DNA of 58,843 nucleotides from Rhodospirillales bacterium (GCA_903970615.1 CAJCJH010000070.1:1-58843), one strand, 5' to 3'. Shown: positions 1 to 8,011, counted from the stretch's first letter. Made by a program: numbers and translations. The notes: generated by a model not told the origin, from the letters alone.

Positions 1-138
1 GGCTTCGCCTACCTGCTGGCGAACAAGAAAGACGATGCGCTGAAAGCCTTCAGGGACGTCAAGGGCAATGACGGCAGTAGAGACCTCGCAAGACTGTATG
101 CGATTACAGCGCGAGGGAATGCTGGAGTCAGGAAGTAA
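1..138 (+). CDS. C-terminal end of a TPR-like helical protein (5' truncated)
   Basis: Frame 1 is open from the window edge to a TAA at 136-138 and encodes 45 residues. They include alternating small and charged residues (ANKKDDALKAF) of the kind found in the second helix of tetratricopeptide repeats, then a basic tail ending GVRK. The start and most of the protein lie outside the window, so the family cannot be fixed. It reads in the same direction as the alcohol dehydrogenase that follows after 137 bp. That gap has no obvious terminator, but the dehydrogenase has its own strong ribosome-binding site. Confidence 0.5.
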   Translation, partial: GFAYLLANKKDDALKAFRDVKGNDGSRDLARLYAITARGNAGVRK

Positions 139-275
139 TGTCCATTGCGGCGGCCAGGATTCCATCTGCTGAAAAACCCCGGCAACTTCTGTTTGATTGA
201 TGGGCGATTGTCAGTCGACTGCTGAATCGATGTTGACCCAAAGAACGAACACCATAAACCTCTGAGGAGTGCATC

Positions 276-1385
276 ATGGGCACCGCTAGAAAAGCTCGCG
301 CAGCCGTTGTTCGCAAAACCGGTGCGCCGTGGACAATCGAGGATGTCGAAGTTGCTGCACCACGCGAAGACGAAGTGCTGGTTCGCATGGTCGGCACCGG
401 GATTTGCCACACTGATATTGCCTGTCGAACCGGCTTTCCGGTGCCGATGCCGATCGTGCTGGGCCACGAGGGCGCCGGAGTCATCGAAGAAGTGGGCGCC
501 AAGGTCACCGGGCTCAAGGCTGGCGATCATGTGGTGCTGAGCTTCGACTCCTGCGGCAAGTGCCACAACTGCGAGCAGCATCAGCCGGCTTACTGTTTCG
601 ACTTTTATCCGCGCAATCTGGCGGGTATGCGATCGGCGGACGGTTCAGCCACGGTAACCGAGGCTGGATTACCGCTCAACGCGGTGTTTTTTTGCCAGTC
701 CTCGTTTGCGACCTATGCAATCGCACGCGCGGTCAACACGATCCGGATCGATAAGGATCTGCCTCTCGAAATCATGGGGCCGCTTGGCTGCGGCATTCAG
801 ACCGGCGCCGGCGCTGCGGTCAACGCGCTCGGCGTGAAAGCGGGCGATTCCCTGGCGATCTTCGGCGGCGGCGCAGTCGGTTTGAGCGCCATGCTGGGTG
901 CGCGCGCAGTCAACGCCGGAACGGTGATCGTGGTCGAGCCCAATATCGCGCGCGGCAAGCTGGCGCTGGAACTGGGCGCGACGCATGTGATCAATCCGAA
1001 AGAAATCACCGATGTGCTGGCCGAGATCAAGCGGCTTTGCGGCGGCGTCAATTACGCGATCGACACCACGGGAATTCCAGCAGTGATGGGCGTGGCGATC
1101 GAAGCCTTGCTGCCGCGCGGCATGCTCGGTCTACTGGGCGTTCCGCCGCCGGATGCAACGCTGCCGGGGAACCTGTTCAGCATGCTGGTGCGCGGTGTTG
1201 GCGCGCGCTATATCGTCGAAGGCGATTCCGATCCGCAGGAATTCATTCCTCGCATGATCGGTTGGTACAAGGCCGGGAAATTTCCGTTCGATCGTCTGGT
1301 CAAGAAATTCCCGTTCGACCAGATCAACGAGGCCGCGCATGCCTCGGAGACGGGCGAGGTGATCAAGCCGGTACTGGTGTTTTAG
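276..1385 (+). CDS. zinc-dependent aryl/allyl-alcohol dehydrogenase (XylB/CymB/geraniol dehydrogenase type)
   Basis: A 369-residue medium-chain dehydrogenase predicted to oxidise a primary benzylic or allylic alcohol to the aldehyde with NAD+. Catalytic zinc ligands are visible at Cys44 (GICHTD), His64 (GHEGAG) and Cys172 (GCGIQTG). The structural-zinc cysteines are 93, 96, 99 and 107, and the dinucleotide fold is at about 194-203 (FGGGAVGL). The GCGIQTG form is typical of the benzyl-alcohol dehydrogenase branch. The start is fixed by GAGGAG at 264-269, six bases before ATG. It converges on the XylM-like hydroxylase gene, and the two share one terminator. In xylene and cymene pathways this enzyme type acts directly after such a hydroxylase. 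The substrate is inferred from family and neighbours only. Confidence 0.88.
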   Translation: MGTARKARAAVVRKTGAPWTIEDVEVAAPREDEVLVRMVGTGICHTDIACRTGFPVPMPIVLGHEGAGVIEEVGAKVTGLKAGDHVVLSFDSCGKCHNCEQHQPAYCFDFYPRNLAGMRSADGSATVTEAGLPLNAVFFCQSSFATYAIARAVNTIRIDKDLPLEIMGPLGCGIQTGAGAAVNALGVKAGDSLAIFGGGAVGLSAMLGARAVNAGTVIVVEPNIARGKLALELGATHVINPKEITDVLAEIKRLCGGVNYAIDTTGIPAVMGVAIEALLPRGMLGLLGVPPPDATLPGNLFSMLVRGVGARYIVEGDSDPQEFIPRMIGWYKAGKFPFDRLVKKFPFDQINEAAHASETGEVIKPVLVF

Positions 1386-1415
1386 CGCTTCGCCGAAACA
1401 GCTATCGCACCGAAC

Positions 1416-1442
1416 AAAAAGCCCCGTTTCCGGGGCTTTTTT
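1416..1442. terminator. bidirectional intrinsic terminator between convergent genes
   Basis: An A-run, a GC-rich hairpin (AGCCCCG / CGGGGCT around a short TTTC-type loop) and a T-run follow each other, so it works on paper in both directions. It lies 30 bp after the alcohol dehydrogenase stop and 36 bp beyond the stop of the opposing hydroxylase gene. Confidence 0.88.
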
Positions 1443-1478
1443 ATGCTGGATGATCAAGCCGGATTGGCCAACTTGCGA

Positions 1479-2600
1479 TCAAGTGCCAACAGTGCGCAGA
1501 CCCTTTGGCCATTCGCTCTCCTGGCTGAACCAGTCTTCCCAGCCTGCAGCCAGATTTTGTTCGCGTGCCAATTTGCGTTCGCCCGGCGTTGCAAATTCCA
1601 TGTCCCAGCGCTTCAGCGCCGGCTTGATGATCATTTCATCCCAGACCGGCGGAATCAGCGCTGCCAGGAAGCAGACGAAAACACTTGGCAGCACGATGCC
1701 GTCGCGGTGCGGAATCAGCTTGTAATAAGGCTGATAGGAATTCATGTGGTGATCCGCATGATTGGTCAACTCGAAGCCGACCAGGCGGGTGACAGCGCCC
1801 AGATGGTTCCAGACATGGCGGCGGCCGACCGGCGTGCCCGGCACGCGGGTTTGACCGTAATGCTGGAAGTAGCTGAACGATTCGGTCCATACCTTCGCCA
1901 TGAACATGGCGGCGAGCACGCAGACCACGCCGACCGGGCCGGCGATCAGGAAAATGATGCTCTGGAACACCACTTGAAGCGCCACAATTTTCCAGACGCG
2001 ATGGCGCCAGTTCCAACCCGAAAGTCCACGCTTGCGCAGGGCTTCGCTCTCGGCGCGGAGCGCATACGAAATCGTGCCCCAGACAGCCTTCGGAGTGAAT
2101 TTGTAGATCGAGGTGCCGCGTGGCGCGGTGCTGAGGTCGTGCGGCGTCGACACATCGATATGGTGATAGATCACATGCTCGATATCGCGCATGCCGTCGA
2201 GCAAGGTGAACTGTGCATAGCGGCCGACGGTGCGGGTCAGCGGGGTGCGGGCGTGAAACATTTCGTGCTGCGCGGCGATGCCGGGCACCAGCGCCAGCCA
2301 GCCGCAGGTCAGCGTGCCACCGAGCAGCTGCCAGCCGGTGAGCTGCTCGATATGGATGCGCCAGGCGAATGCGAGGAACATCACAATCGGACCCATCGAC
2401 CCGAGCCAGACCGGAACGGCGGCCCAGAACACCGAATTCATTTTGCGCACGCTGAAATCGCGCGGCAAAACAAAATCCAGGAAGGTCACCACAAAGAAGG
2501 TGCTGAAGCCCAGCCAGACCCAATCTCCGCCGAGCACGAAGCCGGCAAGTCCGGCCGCCAACAATAACGTCGCCGCGTAATATTTCAGATAGTCGTTCAT
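1479..2600 (-). CDS. XylM/CymAa-type membrane diiron methyl hydroxylase (AlkB superfamily)
   Basis: A 373-residue integral-membrane non-haem diiron monooxygenase, predicted to hydroxylate a methyl group on an aromatic or cyclic hydrocarbon. The histidine boxes are in family order: QHEMFH (His112/116), EHVIYHH (His142/146/147), the FQHYG motif at about 245-249, and NHADHH (His281/284/285). Hydrophobic stretches fill residues 8-45, 55-115 and 205-235. From recall, the N-terminus (GGDWVWLG, LPRDFS.RK) and the C-terminus (PSLFVCF-like, ATPGER) match xylene monooxygenase XylM more closely than long-chain AlkB. Length (about 370) also fits XylM. ATG at 2600 is chosen because GAGGAG lies six bases upstream; an in-frame extension to 2663 has no such support. 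No XylA-like reductase is seen in the window, so electrons must come from elsewhere. Confidence 0.85.
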   Translation of the reverse strand: MNDYLKYYAATLLLAAGLAGFVLGGDWVWLGFSTFFVVTFLDFVLPRDFSVRKMNSVFWAAVPVWLGSMGPIVMFLAFAWRIHIEQLTGWQLLGGTLTCGWLALVPGIAAQHEMFHARTPLTRTVGRYAQFTLLDGMRDIEHVIYHHIDVSTPHDLSTAPRGTSIYKFTPKAVWGTISYALRAESEALRKRGLSGWNWRHRVWKIVALQVVFQSIIFLIAGPVGVVCVLAAMFMAKVWTESFSYFQHYGQTRVPGTPVGRRHVWNHLGAVTRLVGFELTNHADHHMNSYQPYYKLIPHRDGIVLPSVFVCFLAALIPPVWDEMIIKPALKRWDMEFATPGERKLAREQNLAAGWEDWFSQESEWPKGLRTVGT

Positions 2601-2700
2601 CTCATGCTCCTCAACAGTTGTTTCAACGGGGACACCGCATGTGCAGATCCCCGCAAGCCTCATTCGTCACTCGTCACTCGTCACTCGTTGCTTGCGGCTT

Positions 2701-2729
2701 ACTATAGTATGGGGCCATACAAAAGTCAG
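2701..2729 (-). promoter_or_regulatory. promoter of the XylM-like gene with operator site A in its spacer
   Basis: Read on the minus strand, CTGACT (2729-2724) and TATAGT (2706-2701) are separated by exactly 17 bp. That spacer contains the palindrome GTATGG-CC-CCATAC (2707-2720, perfect hexamer arms), which abuts the -10 box. The start codon is about 100 bp downstream. The same palindrome type occurs at 7998, 12643 and 13265. Its position is that expected for a repressor site. Confidence 0.7.
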
Positions 2730-2764
2730 CCCGTTCGCGTGCATTTCAATCATTCGTCAAGCGG

Positions 2765-3667
2765 CTAGCGCATCGGCCCGACCAGAGGCACTTCCTTGGG
2801 TTTCTGGCAGGGTTTGGTCGCGCAGCCGCGCGCGATCAGCATCGTATCGTCAGCCTGATCTTCTTCATCAACTCCCGCGCCTGGCGTTGTTACTTCATCC
2901 AGCGCGAAAAGTGCGGCACCGAGAGCGCCGGCAATTTGCGGGTCGGGCGGCAGCAGCAGCTTGGCGCCGAGTGCCTGTTCGATGAATTGCACCGCGGCTT
3001 TGTTCTTGGCGACACCGCCCGTCATCACTGCCGGTTCACGCATGCCGACGCGTGCCACCAGGCCGACGGTGCGGCTGGCGATGGCCGCATGCACCGCACC
3101 CAGCACGGACGGCTTCGATTGCCCTTCCGCCAGCAGCGAAATCACTTCGGTTTCGGCGAAGGTCGCACACATGTTCGAGATCGTCAGCTTCTCGGTTGCG
3201 GCCAGCGCCATCGGCCCCATTTCTTCGAGCGGAACCTGCACCGCACGCGCCAGTGCTTCGAGAAACTTGCCGGTGCCGGCGGCGCAGCGATCGTTCATGG
3301 CGAATTGGGAAACCAGCCCATCGCCGCCGACCGCGATGACTTTACTGTCCTGCCCGCCGATGTCGATCACCAGGCGCGCCTGCGGAAACAGCGCCACCGC
3401 GCCGCGGGCGTGGCAGGTGATTTCGGTATACGACTGGTCCGCGATATCGATCATGCGGCGACCATAGCCGGTGCTGACCGCGCGCAGGATTTCCTTCCTG
3501 CTGATGCCGGCTTCCGCCAGCGCGCCATCCATCGAAACCTGCACGCCTTCCGCGCTGATCGAGCCCTTGCTGGCAACGCAGGCAGCAACCATCTTGCCTT
3601 TCAGATCCAGAATCACCGTCTTGGTGGTGGTGGAACCGAAGTCCACACCCATTACGTAATTCTTCAT
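2765..3667 (-). CDS. acyl-CoA dehydratase activase / BadF-BcrA-HgdC family ATPase
   Basis: A 300-residue ASKHA-fold ATPase with a bridging [4Fe-4S] cluster. This family injects an electron at very low potential into 2-hydroxyacyl-CoA dehydratases or benzoyl-CoA reductases at the cost of ATP. Seen: phosphate-binding GSTTTK at 11-16, GGQDSK at 104-109, Cys128 in DRCAAGTG and Cys167 in NMCATF, which match the two cluster-ligand positions of HgdC. Only one activator gene is present, which suits the homodimeric HgdC type; class I benzoyl-CoA reductases use two different subunits. RBS AGGAAG precedes the ATG. It is the third gene of the dehydratase operon, 39 bp after the B-like subunit. Confidence 0.9.
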   Translation of the reverse strand: MKNYVMGVDFGSTTTKTVILDLKGKMVAACVASKGSISAEGVQVSMDGALAEAGISRKEILRAVSTGYGRRMIDIADQSYTEITCHARGAVALFPQARLVIDIGGQDSKVIAVGGDGLVSQFAMNDRCAAGTGKFLEALARAVQVPLEEMGPMALAATEKLTISNMCATFAETEVISLLAEGQSKPSVLGAVHAAIASRTVGLVARVGMREPAVMTGGVAKNKAAVQFIEQALGAKLLLPPDPQIAGALGAALFALDEVTTPGAGVDEEDQADDTMLIARGCATKPCQKPKEVPLVGPMR

Positions 3668-3706
3668 GCTCGCTTCCTCGCTGGATTCGCCAGCGCGCTG
3701 TTCACG

Positions 3707-5053
3707 TTATGCGGCGATGCCGACGCGCTTGCGCGCCTCGATCGATTCCAGCATGGCTTCGATACGGCTGTTGACGAGTTCGTCCTTGTAGAACGATTCG
3801 TCGACCATGTCGCCTTCGATCATCGCCACCGGTAGCCCGAGCCGTTTCTGCACAGCGTCGGCGATCAGATATTGTGGATTGGAAAACGCCCGGCAGGTGC
3901 GCGCCGCATGCAGCACCATGCCGTCGATTTCGTAGTGTTTGCACAGCTTGATGATCTGCTCGATCATCAGTGGCGCCGACAGATTGATCGGACAGACCAG
4001 ATAGTTCACCGCCATGCCTTCGAGCGGATCGTTCAGATCGATCGACTCGTGCTCGTGCCAGAAACCCATGTGCGTATAGCGTCCGGCGACCATATTGGCA
4101 TCGTAGTTTGCAAACTTGTTGGCGAGCCAGCCGATCTTGTTCCAGTTCATGATGCCATCCCAGAACAGACGATATTTTTCCTGCGGAATGCCACCTTCGT
4201 TATCGGCGATACGCTGTACGATTTCAGCCTTGGTCTTCTCGAAATACTCGACGATACCAGGGCCGCCAGGAATGAAATTCACCGGCGCCAGGCTGGTCGT
4301 CCAGTCGAAGAAACTCGCCGGCGCCGGCTTGGCATTGCAAAGCTCCATCGCTTCCATGCGCAGCCGGCCGGCGGTCTTGGTGTAAGACATGATTTCGCCG
4401 AGGCTGTCCCAGTTGTACTTCTTGCCGGTCTGCTCCTCGATGAACTTGGTGCAGGCGCGCAGCTGCTTGACCATGTACTGCTTGGCCTCGTTGAATTCCG
4501 TACCGCCCAGATAAATCGCATCCGGTTTGTTGCCCCAGACCCAAGGCACCGAGATGTTGAAGATCGGCACTTTCTTGCCGAACAGGCGGAACAGCATTTC
4601 GTCCCACTGCTGGCCGGTCGAGCAATACGGATAGGCGCTGATGAACATATCCGGCGCGGGAATGCGTTCGCCCAGTTTGCCGGCGCCGAGCGCATCCGAA
4701 AAACTCGAACCGGAAGCTTCCACGCCGCGATTCTGCGCCAGCACGCCGCAGCCGATGTGCGTGCGTGCGTAAGAGCAAAGCTCCTTCATGTAGCCGCGAT
4801 GCTCGGCAGCGGTCTGCGCTTCCTGCTCGTTGTTGCGCGCCGCCAGCAGTGCCGACCAGGCTTCGCCATGCACCCAGCGGATGTCCGCCGCCTGCATCAG
4901 CGGATTGATCGCAACGCCTTCGTACCAGCAGACCAGCTTGCCTTCGGCCTTGGCATTGAAAACGTCGGTCCAGTAATCGTTGACCATCTTGTTATTGAGC
5001 GAAGAGGTCTTCAGCCGGTTGGCTTTTTTCAGCGGTTGGGCAATGGCATTCAT
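3707..5053 (-). CDS. 2-hydroxyacyl-CoA dehydratase / benzoyl-CoA reductase-like subunit (HgdB/BcrB type)
   Basis: A 448-residue subunit of the HgdB/BcrBC family, which carries a [4Fe-4S] cluster and performs ketyl-radical elimination of water or reductive dearomatisation of a CoA thioester. Candidate cluster or active-site cysteines are Cys93, Cys102, Cys144 (YPYCSTGQQ) and Cys387 in HAARTCRAFSNPQ, the last being a family signature near the C-terminus, followed by EGDMVDESFY. The length fits the larger subunit of such heterodimers. The ATG overlaps the stop of the preceding subunit gene by 4 bp (ATGA), so the two are probably translationally coupled at equal amounts. The substrate cannot be told from sequence. 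A strictly anaerobic type of enzyme is unexpected beside an oxygenase. Confidence 0.85.
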   Translation of the reverse strand: MNAIAQPLKKANRLKTSSLNNKMVNDYWTDVFNAKAEGKLVCWYEGVAINPLMQAADIRWVHGEAWSALLAARNNEQEAQTAAEHRGYMKELCSYARTHIGCGVLAQNRGVEASGSSFSDALGAGKLGERIPAPDMFISAYPYCSTGQQWDEMLFRLFGKKVPIFNISVPWVWGNKPDAIYLGGTEFNEAKQYMVKQLRACTKFIEEQTGKKYNWDSLGEIMSYTKTAGRLRMEAMELCNAKPAPASFFDWTTSLAPVNFIPGGPGIVEYFEKTKAEIVQRIADNEGGIPQEKYRLFWDGIMNWNKIGWLANKFANYDANMVAGRYTHMGFWHEHESIDLNDPLEGMAVNYLVCPINLSAPLMIEQIIKLCKHYEIDGMVLHAARTCRAFSNPQYLIADAVQKRLGLPVAMIEGDMVDESFYKDELVNSRIEAMLESIEARKRVGIAA

Positions 5054-6222
5054 GCTGCGATTCTCCGGGCGGCGGACTGGCGTTTGACGACTTCGAGAAA
5101 AGTTTCCACACGAGTCCTGAGCCCTTCAAACGAGTTCAGCTCGTGCTCGGTTTCGATCAACAGATGCGGCACGCCGCGCTTCTCGAAAGCTTCCTTGATT
5201 TCGGGGTAGTAATACATATGCGGCTCGCAGAACTTCGCCATCAGCACGATCATGCCGTCGGCGCGCGAGCGCTCCATCGCATCGAGCAGATAATTTTCCC
5301 AATCGGCGTTTTGATCGACGCGCGTCGGGCAGGGCACCTTGAGATTGCGTTCGAGATACCACTTCGCCAATGCATCGAGCGGATCGCCGGTTTCATCGAC
5401 ATCGGTCGAGATATAACGCTGACCGTGATACAGATCGTCGTCGACGACGATGCCGCCGCATTCCTCGATCATGTCGAGCACGCCGATCTTCGGCGATTGA
5501 CAGAAATGGCCGGACAAATAAACCCGCATGCCACGCTGCGAAATCGCCTTGGTCTTTTCGATTTCGGCGAGCAATCGTCCGAGCAGATCGTTGTGCGCCG
5601 CCTTGTCCATCACCATGCTGGATTTCACCAGAATCTGCATCTGCTTGGCAGTGATCCGTGCATCGCCGGCGCGGCGCAGGTCGTACAGTTTGCGCAGCAG
5701 CTGACGGTTCTTGTTGAACAAGCGAATGCTGGCATGCGTGGCTTCTTCGTCGATCGGATGGCCGATCATTTCTTCGAGACCTTCCTTCAGATTCAGAAAA
5801 GTTTCGCGCGCGCGGCCCAAGCTCCACGGGTCGCTCATCGACGAGATCAATTGATAAAAATGCACGCGCGTATTCGGCAGCTTGGCGCGCACCACGTCGG
5901 CCGCGCCGAGCACCTGCACGCAGTGATCGCCGAACATTATCGCATCGAGAAAATCGTAATCGCCCTTGCAGGCCTGATCGACCACGCTGCGCGTGAAGCC
6001 GCAGTAAAACGGGTAGATCATGCCGTGCCCGACCGTGATCGGTTCGTGATTTTCCTGCAAGATCACCGGCAGGCAGCCTGCGGCATGCGCCAGTTCGCCC
6101 GGAAAGTGCATGGGAAACGAGCCGACCACTCGCGTTCCGTGCGTCTGTTTCCAGGCTTTGGCGCTTTCCAGCGGCTGTTCCGCCGCCCTTTCAAAGGCGC
6201 TGTAAATCGCGTCGATGGACAT
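5050..6222 (-). CDS. 2-hydroxyacyl-CoA dehydratase / benzoyl-CoA reductase-like subunit (HgdA/BcrC type)
   Basis: A 390-residue partner subunit of the dehydratase. Likely cluster cysteines are Cys74 (YPFYCGFTRS), Cys101 (GDHCVQ) and Cys332 (AKFCEPHMYYYPEI), the last being a strong BcrC/HgdA-family signature followed by GVPHLLIETEHE. An in-frame ATG exists at 6282, but it is rejected. A near-consensus promoter lies at 6282-6254, downstream of it, and the ATG at 6222 has GAGGAGAAG about a dozen bases upstream. It is the first gene of a three-gene operon with the partner subunit (4-bp overlap) and the activase. It is divergent from tetR, whose product probably controls it. Confidence 0.85.
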   Translation of the reverse strand: MSIDAIYSAFERAAEQPLESAKAWKQTHGTRVVGSFPMHFPGELAHAAGCLPVILQENHEPITVGHGMIYPFYCGFTRSVVDQACKGDYDFLDAIMFGDHCVQVLGAADVVRAKLPNTRVHFYQLISSMSDPWSLGRARETFLNLKEGLEEMIGHPIDEEATHASIRLFNKNRQLLRKLYDLRRAGDARITAKQMQILVKSSMVMDKAAHNDLLGRLLAEIEKTKAISQRGMRVYLSGHFCQSPKIGVLDMIEECGGIVVDDDLYHGQRYISTDVDETGDPLDALAKWYLERNLKVPCPTRVDQNADWENYLLDAMERSRADGMIVLMAKFCEPHMYYYPEIKEAFEKRGVPHLLIETEHELNSFEGLRTRVETFLEVVKRQSAARRIAA

Positions 6223-6253
6223 TTTTTTTGGCTTCTCCTCATTGTGTTTCTGA

Positions 6254-6282
6254 ATCATATGAAGACACTTCATTAAAGTCAA
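6254..6282 (-). promoter_or_regulatory. dehydratase operon promoter with putative TetR operator in the spacer
   Basis: On the minus strand TTGACT (6282-6277) and TATGAT (6259-6254) are 17 bp apart, a near-consensus sigma-70 promoter. The spacer region contains ATGAAG-TGT-CTTCAT (6273-6259), a perfect 6-bp inverted repeat with a 3-bp centre. The predicted transcript start near 6247 leaves a leader of about 25 nt with the GAGGAG ribosome site. A closely related palindrome lies at 6359-6373 on the tetR side. Confidence 0.75.
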
Positions 6283-6358
6283 CCGGAATGCTGGGTAAAT
6301 ATTCTTCAGAAATCTTAAAACTGCATAAAATATAGCGTATCAATCGGATTTAACAAAA

Positions 6359-6373
6359 ATGAAGTCAGTTCAT
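6359..6373 (+). promoter_or_regulatory. second putative TetR operator, covering the tetR start codon
   Basis: ATGAAG-TCA-GTTCAT repeats the dehydratase-promoter palindrome ATGAAG-ACA-CTTCAT with the same arms (ATGAA/TTCAT), and the downstream AAAGT is shared too. The first three bases are the proposed tetR start codon. A weak TTAAAA-17-TATCAA promoter (6315-6343) would start transcription about 9 nt upstream, so the site would act as a roadblock in autorepression. Confidence 0.55.
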
Positions 6374-7099
6374 AAAGTGCTGGAAAATCCCCGAGGCGTG
6401 CTGAAAAACTCAACGTCGCGCAAGCCGGCCCAGCGCCGTTCGGCAGACGATCGCAGTGCCGATATCCTCGCCGCGGCACGCGCGGTGATCGCCGAGCAGG
6501 GCTACGAAAAAACCTTGATCGCAGATATCGCGCGGCGCGCCGGCGTGGTCGACGGCACCATCTATCGCTACTTTGAAAACAAGCGCGACCTGATGGTCAA
6601 GGTGGCGGAAGTCTGGTTCGGTGAGCAGCTGCTGATGGACTCGCATCTCGATTCGATTCACGGCACGCAGAACAAGCTGCGGCATCTGGCCTGGCGCACG
6701 CTCAGCATCGTTCGCCGCGAGCCAGTGCTTGCGCGTTTCATGCTGATGGAATTGCGGCCGGACCCGAACTATCGCAACTCGCCGTTCTTCGAGATGAACC
6801 GCAAATTCACCCACGAAGTGCTGCAGGTTTGCCGCGATGCGATCGCCAGCGGCGAATTCGTCAACGATATCTCGCCGAACATGCTGCGCGACATGCTGCA
6901 TGGCTGCATCGAACACCGCACCTGGGCGTTTCTGCGCGGCGAGGGTGATTTCGATATCGACGAAGTGGCGGACGGCATTGCCAAGCTGATCTATCGCGGC
7001 ATGCTGGCGCAGACGCCGGCGACGCGCAGCGACGTTGAAGCCGCCGTGGCCCGCATCGAAGAAGTCGCATCAAAACTGGAACGCAAGCTTCAATCGTAA
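6359..7099 (+). CDS. TetR-family transcriptional regulator
   Basis: A 246-residue TetR/AcrR regulator. The N-terminal helix-turn-helix is at about residues 32-78 (ILAAARAVIAEQGY, IARRAGVVDGTIYRYFENKRDL), followed by a helical ligand domain. The N-terminal extension of about 30 basic residues is longer than usual, and no clear ribosome site precedes the ATG, so the start may be near-leaderless or further in. It is divergent from the dehydratase operon, and the intergenic region has two copies of one palindrome. That is the typical layout of a local autoregulated repressor. The ligand is probably an acyl-CoA or pathway intermediate (inference). Confidence 0.85.
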   Translation: MKSVHKVLENPRGVLKNSTSRKPAQRRSADDRSADILAAARAVIAEQGYEKTLIADIARRAGVVDGTIYRYFENKRDLMVKVAEVWFGEQLLMDSHLDSIHGTQNKLRHLAWRTLSIVRREPVLARFMLMELRPDPNYRNSPFFEMNRKFTHEVLQVCRDAIASGEFVNDISPNMLRDMLHGCIEHRTWAFLRGEGDFDIDEVADGIAKLIYRGMLAQTPATRSDVEAAVARIEEVASKLERKLQS

Positions 7100-7141
7100 T
7101 GCCGCTTCAAAACGATTGATTCAATACTGATCCATGAGCAC

Positions 7142-7939
7142 TTAGCCAGCCGAAACGCCACCGTTCACGCTGATCGTCTGACCGGTTAAACGACCGGCCG
7201 CCGGGCTGGCGAGGAATACGATCAGCGCGGCCAGATCCTCGGGTTTGGCCACGCCGAGATGCGCCATCGGCACGATTTTCTCGAATAGCTTGGCGCTGAA
7301 TCCGGACGCCTGATTGCGCTTCGCCGTCGGCGTGCCTTCGATCAGCGACGGCGTCAATACGTTGACGCGCACGCCGAAGCGCTTGGCTTCCATCGCCAGC
7401 GTGCGCGAAAAAATCACGATCGCCGACATCGCAGCGCCGATGATCGTCTCGCCCGGCGTCGGCACTTTGGCGGCGTCCGAGGCGATGTTGACGATGACGC
7501 CGCCTTTGCGTTCGCGCATCAGCGGCAGCACCAGCCGGCACATCAGCATCGGCGCCATTACCGTTTGCAGCATGATCGGGCCGATGTCTTCGATCGGCGT
7601 TTTATCCAGCGGCTCCGGCGTATAAAGGCCGATGGTCGCATTGACCAGAATGTCGATACTGCCGACGTCGGCTTGAGCCTGCGCGACGATGCGCTGCGCC
7701 TGTGAAACTTCATTGGCATCGCCCTGAATGAAGGCAACCTGCGTCTGCGGCGCCACTGCGAGCAAAGCCTGCCGCGCCGCTTCACCGCGCTCCGTATTGC
7801 GGCCGACCAAGCCGATTCGCCGGACTCCAGCTTGCGCCAGCTGAATCGCGGTGGCGAGGCCCACGCCCGAAGTTCCTCCGGTAATCAGGGCACCGCTGTC
7901 GGCAAAGGAATGGACAACGATCTTGGCGCTGCTGGTCAT
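7142..7939 (-). CDS. short-chain dehydrogenase/reductase-like protein without the catalytic Tyr-Lys pair
   Basis: A 265-residue Rossmann-fold SDR. The cofactor motif TGGTSGVG is at about 21-28, and the NNAG motif is changed to VNATIG. The catalytic Ser is kept (NIASD), but where the family has YxxxK the sequence reads IIGAAMSAI, so Tyr is replaced by Ile and Lys by Met. The C-terminus (GQTISVNGG) is normal for a classical SDR. It may bind a nucleotide without catalysing normal redox chemistry, or use other residues. It is divergent from the aldehyde dehydrogenase across a 155-bp region carrying operator site B, and its stop is 42 bp from that of convergent tetR. Confidence 0.8.
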   Translation of the reverse strand: MTSSAKIVVHSFADSGALITGGTSGVGLATAIQLAQAGVRRIGLVGRNTERGEAARQALLAVAPQTQVAFIQGDANEVSQAQRIVAQAQADVGSIDILVNATIGLYTPEPLDKTPIEDIGPIMLQTVMAPMLMCRLVLPLMRERKGGVIVNIASDAAKVPTPGETIIGAAMSAIVIFSRTLAMEAKRFGVRVNVLTPSLIEGTPTAKRNQASGFSAKLFEKIVPMAHLGVAKPEDLAALIVFLASPAAGRLTGQTISVNGGVSAG

Positions 7940-7997
7940 GGCGATTAAATAACGTGGACGTTAGAGTGAATGCCGGAATTTCTTGTAGCACAAACAA

Positions 7998-8011
7998 GTA
8001 TTGTACCGTAC
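7998..8011 (+). promoter_or_regulatory. operator site B (GTATTG-TA-CCGTAC)
   Basis: A 14-bp inverted repeat of the GTATKG-N2-CCRTAY type, 84 bp before the aldehyde dehydrogenase start and 59 bp before the divergent SDR start. TTGTAC (8002-8007) and TATCGG, 17 bp apart, could form a promoter overlapping it, though the -10 is weak. The six bases after the palindrome, CATCTG, are the same as at site D. Confidence 0.6.

Noticed and set aside
1443-2567. Long plus-strand open frame (374 codons) opposite the XylM-like gene
   Set aside because: It is antisense to a gene with intact histidine boxes and has no family features; a G+C-driven shadow frame.
3872-5209. 445-codon frame opposite the dehydratase subunit
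   Set aside because: Rich in Arg, His and Asp with no domain; it overlaps conserved cysteine motifs on the other strand.
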